Shown in pieces: positions 57,500 to 64,000 of a stretch of DNA of 64,000 nucleotides. The stretch is from assembly GCA_017620345.1 (NCBI GenBank), contig JAFZQP010000111.1, forward strand, positions 1-64,000, written 5' to 3'. A program made the position numbers and the translations under genes. Under the pieces are notes generated by a model, which had not been told where the DNA came from, did not search any database, and saw only the letters and a list, made by a program, of their open reading frames with translations. Origin of the DNA: Lachnospiraceae bacterium. Lineage in GTDB: Bacteria > Bacillota_A > Clostridia > Lachnospirales > Lachnospiraceae. Every line of letters begins with the position of its first letter. The stretch's first letter is position 1.

Positions 57500-58840
57500 C
57501 TAATGTTTCTCCTTATCCTGTACACTTATCTCATCTCCGATCTGTACTTCGATCAGTTTCAGTTCGGTATCGGCAACAACCTTATGCTTCTGTCCGGCCT
57601 TCATCGTAAGGACATCTCCTACTTTTATCTTCGTTTCAACATCATCGATCGTTGCTGTTCCGCTGCCGCAAATAACTGTCCAAACCTCATCGCGGAGTTT
57701 ATGGGAGTGATAATGCATCCCGTGTCCGGGATTAAGAGTCACCATGACCGTCATACTGCCTTCTTCAACCTCTATGACACGATAACTTCCCCAGCTCTTC
57801 TCCGAGAACATGATCTGCTGGTCGATCTTGTCTACAAACGGTTTGATATAACTCGACTGTTCCTTGTCCGATACAAGTATTCCCTGGGCAGAAGCGCATA
57901 TAACGGCATTTTTTATCCCCATCGCAAGGATGGGTACATTAAGTTCATTTATCACATGAACGTCTTCGCACTTATCATTTAGTATAGCCTCCCCGATAGT
58001 AGGCTCTTCCATCGCTTCCGTAAGCGTGTTCCATGTTCCGAGATCCTTCCACTGACCGGAGAACCTCATGACCGCGATATTGTCTTCCTTTTCAACAACA
58101 GCATAGTCAAAGGATATCTTCGTCAGCGTCTCATACTTATCAAACAGGCTCTTATGATCACAAAAACCTATGATCTCATTTGCCTTGTCAAGCACATAAG
58201 AAAGTTTATATGCAAACACACCTCCGTTCCAGAGTGCTCCCTGCTCGAGGTATTTTTTTGCGGTTTCAAGATCGGGCTTCTCTTTAAAAGCTGTGACACG
58301 CTCTACACCCAACATCTGCTTAGCAGATGTCGCCACGTCACGATCATTATATGGTCGTGACATTATATATCCGTACTTCTCCGATGGATATGTAGGCTCC
58401 ATACCCATCAGCACAAGATTTGCCGCTCCTTTGTCAGCCAGTTCACACAGTTCCTTAAGTGCGGCAAAATATGCCTCATCCACATACGGATCCACGGGGC
58501 ATACTACAACAGCTTCATCCTTGGGAACTTTCATTTCATCCGCAAGATATGCCGTTGCAAGCGCGATCGCAGGAAATGTGTCTCTCCTGCAAGGCTCTAT
58601 GGATATCCCTACATCTTCACCAAGCTGATTATTGATGGCAGAAACCTGAGTCTTACTCGTTGCGATAGTCACTGTCGCCGTCGGATCCACAGCCTTGATC
58701 TGGCGGTACATACGCTGAACCATGGATTCGTATGTTCCGTCTTCCTTTTTAAATATCTTGATAAACTGTTTGGATCTTATATCATTGGAAAGCGGCCACA
58801 GACGCTTGCCTGAGCCACCCGAGAGTAAGATTATGTTCAT
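57500..58840 (-). CDS. manC: Mannose-1-phosphate guanylyltransferase / mannose-6-phosphate isomerase-type protein ManC
   Basis: 446 residues. Nucleotidyltransferase part: LLSGGSGKRLWPLS, then VCPVDPYVD; C-terminal cupin of the type II isomerase: PGHGMHYHSHKLRDEVW and VGDVLTMKAGQKH. It makes GDP-mannose, the substrate of gmd, two genes upstream. Start overlaps the fcl stop by 4 nt. Whether the cupin is active as isomerase is unproven. Confidence 0.93.
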   Translation of the reverse strand: MNIILLSGGSGKRLWPLSNDIRSKQFIKIFKKEDGTYESMVQRMYRQIKAVDPTATVTIATSKTQVSAINNQLGEDVGISIEPCRRDTFPAIALATAYLADEMKVPKDEAVVVCPVDPYVDEAYFAALKELCELADKGAANLVLMGMEPTYPSEKYGYIMSRPYNDRDVATSAKQMLGVERVTAFKEKPDLETAKKYLEQGALWNGGVFAYKLSYVLDKANEIIGFCDHKSLFDKYETLTKISFDYAVVEKEDNIAVMRFSGQWKDLGTWNTLTEAMEEPTIGEAILNDKCEDVHVINELNVPILAMGIKNAVICASAQGILVSDKEQSSYIKPFVDKIDQQIMFSEKSWGSYRVIEVEEGSMTVMVTLNPGHGMHYHSHKLRDEVWTVICGSGTATIDDVETKIKVGDVLTMKAGQKHKVVADTELKLIEVQIGDEISVQDKEKH

Positions 58841-59778
58841 CTTTCAGCCCTCATTGGATTATTAAGGAAGTCTTCATAGCTTAATCTGATGCCGTCCTCA
58901 AGTTCCGTCTTGTATGTCCAGCCAAGAGAGGCAGCCTTGGAAACATCAAGGAGCTTCCTCGGCGTTCCGTTCGGCATTGAGGGATCCCACTTGATCTCAC
59001 CCGTATATCCGATAACCTTTGCAACAAGCTCGGTAAGTGCCTTTATCGTGATCTCTTTGCCGGTTCCCGCATTGACCGTCTCATTACCGCTGTAGTTGTT
59101 CATGAGGAATACACACAGATCAGCCAGATCATCAACATACATGAACTCACGCAGAGGCGAACCGTCTCCCCAGCATGTAACTTCAGACAGTCCCTGCTCC
59201 TTTGCCTCATGGAATCTTCTGATAAGCGCCGGAAGCACATGGGAATGTCTCGGATGATAGTTATCATTAGGTCCGTACAGGTTGGTAGGCATAACACTGA
59301 TATAATCTGTTCCATACTGCCTGTTCAGGAACTCACAATATTTAAGGCCTGATATCTTGGCCAGAGCATATGCCTCATTGGTCTTCTCAAGTTCGCTCGT
59401 AAGAAGGCATGACTCCTTCATCGGCTGCGGAGCCATTCTGGGGTATATGCACGAACTGCCGAGAAACTCCAGCTTCTTGCAACCGTTCTGCCATGCCGAA
59501 TGGATCACGTTCATCTCGAGTATCATATTCTCATACATGAAATCTGCAAGTGCCTCATTGTTGGCTGCGATTCCGCCTACCTTGGCTGCCGCCAGAAAAA
59601 CATAATCGGGCTTTTCTTTTTCAAAAAAAGCCCTGACAGCCGCCTGATCGCACAGATCAAGCTCCTTATGTGTTCTTGTGATTATATTGGTATAGCCTTG
59701 TCTTTCAAGTTCTCTTACTATCGCCGATCCGACCATTCCGCGATGACCGGCGACGTAGATCTTCGCATCTTTTTCCAT
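58837..59778 (-). CDS. fcl: GDP-L-fucose synthase
   Basis: Epimerase-reductase that converts GDP-4-keto-6-deoxymannose to GDP-L-fucose. 313 residues: VAGHRGMVGSAIVRELE, FLGSSCIYP, active-site YALAKISGLKYCE, and NDNYHPRHSHVLPALIRRFH (read in two parts) with the His/Cys region. It starts right at the gmd stop (TAATG). Confidence 0.95.
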   Translation of the reverse strand: MEKDAKIYVAGHRGMVGSAIVRELERQGYTNIITRTHKELDLCDQAAVRAFFEKEKPDYVFLAAAKVGGIAANNEALADFMYENMILEMNVIHSAWQNGCKKLEFLGSSCIYPRMAPQPMKESCLLTSELEKTNEAYALAKISGLKYCEFLNRQYGTDYISVMPTNLYGPNDNYHPRHSHVLPALIRRFHEAKEQGLSEVTCWGDGSPLREFMYVDDLADLCVFLMNNYSGNETVNAGTGKEITIKALTELVAKVIGYTGEIKWDPSMPNGTPRKLLDVSKAASLGWTYKTELEDGIRLSYEDFLNNPMRAER

Positions 59779-60869
59779 TACTTGACGACTCCCTTTTCAA
59801 GATATTCTTCAAGATTCATGCGGATGTGCTCGCCGGCGCGCTCAACGGCAACCTTTTCCATATCGTGATCGACCATGATCTTTACAAGTTCTTCGAATGT
59901 AGTCGACTGCGGATTCCATCCGAGAACTCTTTTGGCCTTGGAAGGATCGCCGAACAGGTTGACAACATCGGTCGGGCGGTAAAAATCAGGTGACACCTCG
60001 ACAAGCACGCGTCCGGTAGCCTTGTCTATACCTTTCTCATCCATTCCTTCACCGGTAAACTCCAGCTCTATACCGACATAATGGAATGCCAGCTTACAGA
60101 AATCCCTTACGGAATGCTGCACACCCGATGCTATGACAAAATCATCCGGCTTATCCTGCTGGAGTATCAGCCACATACATTCAACATAATCCTTGGCATA
60201 TCCCCAGTCGCGAAGCGATGACAGGTTGCCCAGATACAGCTTGTCCTGCTTGCCCTGAGCTATTCTTGCAGCCGCAAGAGTTATCTTGCGTGTAACAAAT
60301 GTTTCGCCGCGCCTCTCCGACTCATGATTGAACAGGATACCGCTGCAGCAGTACATGTTGTAAGCTTCTCTGTATTCCTTCACTATCCAGTATCCGTACT
60401 GCTTGGCTACGGCATACGGGCTGTATGGATGGAAAGGAGTCTCCTCATTCTGCGGCACTTCCTCGACCTTACCGTACAGTTCCGAAGTAGACGCCTGGTA
60501 TATCCTGCATGTATCCACAAGTCCGCAGTTCCTGACAGCTTCAAGCACACGAAGTACGCCTGTTGCATCTATATCCGCTGTGAACTCCGGAGAATCAAAA
60601 CTTACCTGAACATGCGACTGTGCTGCCAGATTGTATATCTCATCGGGTCTAACTGATCCGACTACAGCCACGATGCTCATGGAATCGCTGAGGTCTCCGT
60701 ATCGCAGATGAAAATGCGGTTTTCCTTCAAGGTGTGCGATCCTTTCCCGGAAGTCGACTGACGAACGTCTGATCATGCCGTAAACTTCATATCCTTTATC
60801 GAGAAGAAATTCCGCAAGATACGATCCGTCCTGTCCGGTAACTCCTGTTATCAACGCTTTTTTAGCCAT
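59778..60869 (-). CDS. gmd: GDP-mannose 4,6-dehydratase
   Basis: 363 residues from the ATG at 60869 ([19 protein letters not shown]). Further signatures: [32 protein letters not shown] and [14 protein letters not shown] with the catalytic Tyr and Lys, and [16 protein letters not shown]. The frame extends upstream to 60926 but that overlaps the rubredoxin gene. GGAG lies about 11 nt before the ATG. Confidence 0.95.
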   Translation of the reverse strand: MAKKALITGVTGQDGSYLAEFLLDKGYEVYGMIRRSSVDFRERIAHLEGKPHFHLRYGDLSDSMSIVAVVGSVRPDEIYNLAAQSHVQVSFDSPEFTADIDATGVLRVLEAVRNCGLVDTCRIYQASTSELYGKVEEVPQNEETPFHPYSPYAVAKQYGYWIVKEYREAYNMYCCSGILFNHESERRGETFVTRKITLAAARIAQGKQDKLYLGNLSSLRDWGYAKDYVECMWLILQQDKPDDFVIASGVQHSVRDFCKLAFHYVGIELEFTGEGMDEKGIDKATGRVLVEVSPDFYRPTDVVNLFGDPSKAKRVLGWNPQSTTFEELVKIMVDHDMEKVAVERAGEHIRMNLEEYLEKGVVK

Positions 60870-60877
60870 AAAACATG

Positions 60878-61492
60878 TTACTCCATTCTCTTGAAATCTG
60901 ATGCCGGATGCTTGCATATCGGGCATACGAAATCTGCGGGAAGCGAATCTCCCTCATAAATGTATCCGCATATTGTGCAGATCCAACCCTTCTTTGACTC
61001 CTGCGAAGCAGCCTCGGGCCTGGGCTTGATGTTTGCAAAATAATATGCGTATGTTGCAGAAGCTGTTGCGTTTAACACTTCTCCATCCGTAACATCGGCA
61101 ATAAACAGCGTATGTGTTCCTAGATCTATGCTCTCTATGACTTTTCCGGATATATATGCGTTTACTTCTGCACTGTCAAGGTATATCACACCGTTCGCGC
61201 TTCTCTTGAAAGTGATACCGACTGCTTTGTCAACATCCCTGCCGCTCTGAAATCCGAAATGCTTGAATGTATCAAACTTTGCAGATTCGCTTAATATCGA
61301 CACATTGAAGACTCCGGTCTTTTTCACCATATCATGGGTATAATTGCCTTTATTGACCGCTATCGTTATCCTGTTCGGCTCGCTTGTCACCTGAACGGCA
61401 GTATTGATGATGCAGCCGTTATCCTTATCTGCGTCCTTGGCCGTAAGCACAAACAGTCCATAACTGAGCTTTTGCATTACCTTTTGATCCAT
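60878..61492 (-). CDS. High-molecular-weight rubredoxin (flavin reductase-like domain plus rubredoxin)
   Basis: 204 residues. The first 150 are a flavin reductase/FMN-binding split barrel ([24 protein letters not shown]); the last 45 are a rubredoxin with [10 protein letters not shown] and [11 protein letters not shown]. Passes electrons from NAD(P)H-linked reductants to peroxide- or oxygen-reducing enzymes in anaerobes. It follows rubrerythrin by 46 nt and is probably co-transcribed. Confidence 0.92.
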   Translation of the reverse strand: MDQKVMQKLSYGLFVLTAKDADKDNGCIINTAVQVTSEPNRITIAVNKGNYTHDMVKKTGVFNVSILSESAKFDTFKHFGFQSGRDVDKAVGITFKRSANGVIYLDSAEVNAYISGKVIESIDLGTHTLFIADVTDGEVLNATASATYAYYFANIKPRPEAASQESKKGWICTICGYIYEGDSLPADFVCPICKHPASDFKRME

Positions 61493-61538
61493 ATGGGAAA
61501 CCTCTCTTTCTTAATGAATCACTGCACTAAGAGCTGTA

Positions 61539-62099
61539 TCAGTAGTTTTCTGCCTTAACCTGGAAGTATGCCTGCGGATGATTGCATACCGGACATACAT
61601 CGGGCGCCTGTTTGCCGACGACGATATGGCCGCAGTTAGCGCACTGCCAAATGCAGTCTCCGTCCTTCGAGAACACAAGTTTATCCTCTATGTTCTTGAG
61701 GAGCTTTCTGTATCTTTCCTCATGCTCCTTCTCGATCGCAGCCACACCCTCGAACAGTTCGGCTATCTCATCAAATCCCTCTTCACGTGCTTTTGCCGCA
61801 AAAGAAGGATACATCTCTTTCCACTCGTATGACTCGCCGTCAGCAGCAGCCTTCAGGCAGTCAACCGTACTTCCGATCCCTGTCAGGATCTTGTACCATA
61901 TCTTGGCATGCTCTTTTTCATTCTCGGCCGTTTCGGCAAAGATGTTTGATATCTGAACATACCCCTCTTTCTTTGCCTTGGAGGCAAAATATGTGTATTT
62001 ATTGCGAGCTTCGCTCTCACCCGCAAAAGCCGCCATAAGATTCTTTTCCGTCTCGGTACCCTTAAGATCCTGTGCTCTGCATCTCCATTTGTCTGCCAT
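61539..62099 (-). CDS. rbr: Rubrerythrin
   Basis: Peroxide-reducing non-haem diiron protein of 186 residues. Diiron ligands are in [27 protein letters not shown] and [11 protein letters not shown]; the C-terminal rubredoxin has CANCGHIV and CPVCNHP. The ATG at 62099 has AGGAGG upstream. Confidence 0.96.
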   Translation of the reverse strand: MADKWRCRAQDLKGTETEKNLMAAFAGESEARNKYTYFASKAKKEGYVQISNIFAETAENEKEHAKIWYKILTGIGSTVDCLKAAADGESYEWKEMYPSFAAKAREEGFDEIAELFEGVAAIEKEHEERYRKLLKNIEDKLVFSKDGDCIWQCANCGHIVVGKQAPDVCPVCNHPQAYFQVKAENY

Positions 62100-62129
62100 A
62101 GTATTATCCTCCTGTAGAATCAACATATA

Positions 62130-62154
62130 TGAACATCATGAAATCTGATGTTCA
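62130..62154 (-). promoter_or_regulatory. Perfect palindrome at the rubrerythrin transcription start (candidate operator)
   Basis: TGAACATCA, 7-nt spacer, TGATGTTCA: 9-bp perfect arms. It touches the -10 box and covers the predicted +1 region. It does not resemble a PerR box. A leader hairpin is the alternative. Confidence 0.6.
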
Positions 62155-62182
62155 TTTTAACAGAATCCGTTGCTTTTCTCAA
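62154..62182 (-). promoter_or_regulatory. Promoter of the rubrerythrin-rubredoxin unit
   Basis: TTGAGA at 62177-62182, 17-nt spacer, TAAAAT at 62154-62159 on the minus strand, giving a leader of about 50 nt with the AGGAGG site. Confidence 0.6.
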
Positions 62183-62198
62183 CGTCGGCCGTTCCTTA

Positions 62199-63017
62199 TC
62201 ATGGTCTCACATCTCCGAACATATACGAATACCTTCGACACATTTCCATAACCGTATTGATAACTCGTTTCCTTTGCAGACTGTCATAATTTTCCGCTCT
62301 ATCCACTATAGTCTTCACATCATTATATCCAAACTCAAATCGTATCCTTCGTCCGTACAGCTGCTCTGCGATGTCAAGCTGCTCCGTAAAATCATCGCAA
62401 AACGTTTTGGGTTTTACCTTATCTATAAGTGAATACAACTCGCCGTCCATCGGATACTCAAGCGTAATATCAGACAATAGGCAGGCCGCATTATCAAATA
62501 TAGGGGCAGGTTTGAAGTCACCTTTATCATTCATCATCACCGCCAGATTATGTGTATGCCTGTCTTCATTGAGAAACAGAGCATCGACCGCAAGTGTCTT
62601 GCTCATATACCCGCCAAAATCCCTGATGCCTGTAACTCTCTCAACTTGCTGCGTCAGCACCTTCAGACGTTCCGCATGATCTTCAACGGAATATATCACA
62701 CTGTTCAATCCGTGGCCATACATTTGTTTGAACAGGCGCTCCAGTGTTATCAACTGCCACCCCTCGGTAAAATCGCGACTTCTGCAGCCACTGAACACCT
62801 GCCCGTTATATTCTATCTGTTCAATCTCATACTCAACATATTCGTCCTCTTCAAGATCAGAAAAAGCAAGCAGTTTTGACACAGTATACTCAGCAAGTCC
62901 CTCATATCCCAAATAATCAGCCTTGTACCAGATGCCATCCCTCTCGAATTTCATCTGATTGCCCTTTGATGAGCGTCTGTCATTTGTTCTTATGTCTTCA
63001 TCAAACAGCGCGATCAT
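62199..63017 (-). CDS. HipA/CtkA-like kinase
   Basis: 272 residues. The catalytic loop FLNEDRHTHNLAV and the Mg-binding PIFDNAACLL match HipA-fold kinases; the N-terminal part (WYKADYLGYEGLAEYTVSKLL) corresponds to the CtkA-like form without HipA's N-subdomain 1. GAGGTAGGGG precedes the ATG. It stands 4 nt after an XRE gene, so a toxin-antitoxin type pair is plausible. Confidence 0.8.
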   Translation of the reverse strand: MIALFDEDIRTNDRRSSKGNQMKFERDGIWYKADYLGYEGLAEYTVSKLLAFSDLEEDEYVEYEIEQIEYNGQVFSGCRSRDFTEGWQLITLERLFKQMYGHGLNSVIYSVEDHAERLKVLTQQVERVTGIRDFGGYMSKTLAVDALFLNEDRHTHNLAVMMNDKGDFKPAPIFDNAACLLSDITLEYPMDGELYSLIDKVKPKTFCDDFTEQLDIAEQLYGRRIRFEFGYNDVKTIVDRAENYDSLQRKRVINTVMEMCRRYSYMFGDVRP

Positions 63018-63021
63018 ACCC

Positions 63022-63567
63022 CTACCTCTCGATCCTTATCCAGAAATCATCTTCCGCCATTCTTCCCTGCGTTTTCTCTATTATCATGACAGGATCAAAA
63101 AAAGGAATATCGAGTCGCTTCAGCTCTAATTTAATCTTATCCCGGTCCCGCGGAAAACATCTTGACTCAAGAAACTCCTCATAATCCTCGTAGTCCGGCT
63201 CCGGATTCACGCCAAAAGCTCTGTACATCGGATTATCGACGTAATTTAACGCCCTCACCCTCCTGTTCGCCTCGTCCACATCTATTATGGTGCAAACGAT
63301 ATTCTCATACATATGCCACAGGCGAAGTTTAAGATCATTTGCCGGAAGTTCAAGATTTTGCGCCAATTCAGGCTTGCGAAGAAGTATTTCCGCAAGCGTC
63401 ACAATAGGTCCCGAGATCTTATCCCCTTTCGACTCCCAGTTTTCAACCGTTCTTACAGCACTCCCTGTAAATGCAGCAAACTCCCTCTGCGTCATTTTAA
63501 GAAGTTTGCGCAGCCGCCTGATGTCGGCTCCGGTTATATACTTTTGTATAACATATTCCTTACCCAT
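63022..63567 (-). CDS. XRE regulator with conserved C-terminal domain, partner of the HipA-like kinase
   Basis: 181 residues from the ATG at 63567. HTH-XRE at about 10-70 (KMTQREFAAFTGSAVRTVENWE), then a C-terminal domain of about 100 residues (VRALNYVDNPMYRAFG, FLESRCFPRDRDKI, EKTQGRMAEDDFW). The C-terminal domain recurs next to CtkA-like kinases in Firmicutes to my knowledge; its role is not established. Candidate autoregulatory sites lie upstream. Confidence 0.75.
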   Translation of the reverse strand: MGKEYVIQKYITGADIRRLRKLLKMTQREFAAFTGSAVRTVENWESKGDKISGPIVTLAEILLRKPELAQNLELPANDLKLRLWHMYENIVCTIIDVDEANRRVRALNYVDNPMYRAFGVNPEPDYEDYEEFLESRCFPRDRDKIKLELKRLDIPFFDPVMIIEKTQGRMAEDDFWIRIER

Positions 63568-63586
63568 GTCTACATTTAACCACATA

Positions 63587-63625
63587 TTTTGCGTTTTTTC
63601 AATGGATTTTCACGCAAATTTTGCG
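63587..63625 (-). promoter_or_regulatory. Candidate operator of the XRE-kinase pair
   Basis: A palindrome at 63613-63625, CGCAAA-T-TTTGCG (6-bp perfect arms), lies about 45 nt upstream of the XRE start, and a further half-site TTTTGCG is at 63587-63593. XRE partners of kinases usually repress their own promoter; binding here is inferred. Confidence 0.5.
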
Positions 63626-63757
63626 GGTAAAACTTGCAAAGTTTAACTCCACCGTCCAATACATTGGCTGAGTTTACCTCTGCATGCATTGAATTTACTC
63701 ATTCATATATAAATGGTATGCTCTGCCTACCTTCTGACAGCAGTAGAAGGAGGCTCT

Positions 63758-64000
63758 ATGAGCAGATACATACCCGGTAACCAGAAACATCTTACTCTGG
63801 AAGACCGAAAGTACATTGAAAACTCTCTTAACGAAGGATTATCCTTCAAGGACATTGCCAGGTATCTGTGCAAGGATCCGACAACCATCTCCAAGGAGAT
63901 ACGGCTTCACAGGATGAGTTACCTTTATCGTAAGGGAACATTCTATAACGCTCACAACTTCTGTACCCATCGCTACAAGTGTCAGAAGACCAATGTCTGC
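63758..64000 (+). CDS. IS30 family transposase, N-terminal part (runs off the right edge)
   Basis: 81 residues visible: LTLEDRKYIENSLNEG and KDIARYLCKDPTTISKEIR form the HTH-38 domain typical of IS30 transposases, followed by a Cys/His segment (FCTHRYKCQKTNVC). AAGGAGG sits 4 nt before the ATG. The terminal repeats and the rest of the gene are outside or not identifiable. Confidence 0.88.
   Translation, partial: MSRYIPGNQKHLTLEDRKYIENSLNEGLSFKDIARYLCKDPTTISKEIRLHRMSYLYRKGTFYNAHNFCTHRYKCQKTNVC

Overview
The window looks like the chromosome of an anaerobic, endospore-lineage Firmicute, most likely Lachnospiraceae or a related Clostridia family. The reasons are a sporulation-type SigH, the order ispF-cysE-cysS-mrnC-rlmB-sigH, a rubrerythrin/high-molecular-weight rubredoxin pair, AGGAGG ribosome binding sites and moderate G+C. 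Almost every gene lies on the minus strand. The plus strand carries only one tRNA, a GT2-GtrA glycosyltransferase and the start of an IS30-type transposase at the right edge. Taxonomy is inferred from gene content only.

Layout. 1-2408: tig-clpP-clpX (clpX cut by the window start). 2497-21662: one long anaerobic cobalamin operon read leftward from a promoter at about 21650, through a cobalamin riboswitch (about 21322-21578) and an intrinsic terminator (21193-21225), into cbiK, a BtuFCD-type importer, cbiP, cobT, cobU, cobS, cobC, cbiB, cobD, cbiC, cbiD, cbiF, cbiG, cbiH, a cbiJ-cbiE fusion, cbiA and a small Cys-rich protein. CbiK has a lipoprotein signal, and no cbiL or cbiT is present. 21676-27460: MATE transporter, an odd tRNA-Thr, a GT10 fucosyltransferase-like gene, sigH, rlmB and a membrane-protein gene split by an in-frame amber codon. 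27553-33593: mrnC, cysS, a large membrane protein, ispF, nadE, cysE.

33617-48745: small membrane protein, tRNA-Met and tRNA-Val separated by a repeat element, then a PMT-like membrane protein, DUF4956, VTC-domain and CotH-kinase genes in one unit, a split IMP-forming pair (AICAR transformylase plus PurO), a GGDEF-EAL protein, a GtrC-like protein, an ABC-2-like permease, guaB and a small membrane protein. 48827-60869: surface-glycan region with a divergent membrane protein/GT2-GtrA pair, CDP-hexose genes (rfbF, rfbH, an SDR), hipBA, and a GDP-L-fucose pathway (manC, fcl, gmd). 60878-62099: oxidative-stress rubredoxin/rubrerythrin pair. 62199-63567: XRE regulator plus HipA/CtkA-like kinase, bordered by the IS30-type gene.

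The most interesting unexplained signals are: (1) a family of three structured intergenic repeats (23191-23276, 34478-34612, 54896-54980) whose stems covary; (2) genes whose -10 box sits exactly 7 nt before the ATG with no ribosome binding site, often in the form TAGGG-TATNAT-N7-ATG, which predicts leaderless mRNAs; (3) an exported cobaltochelatase sharing a domain type with the adjacent binding protein; (4) the CotH-VTC-DUF4956 module linked to a membrane glycosyltransferase-like protein.
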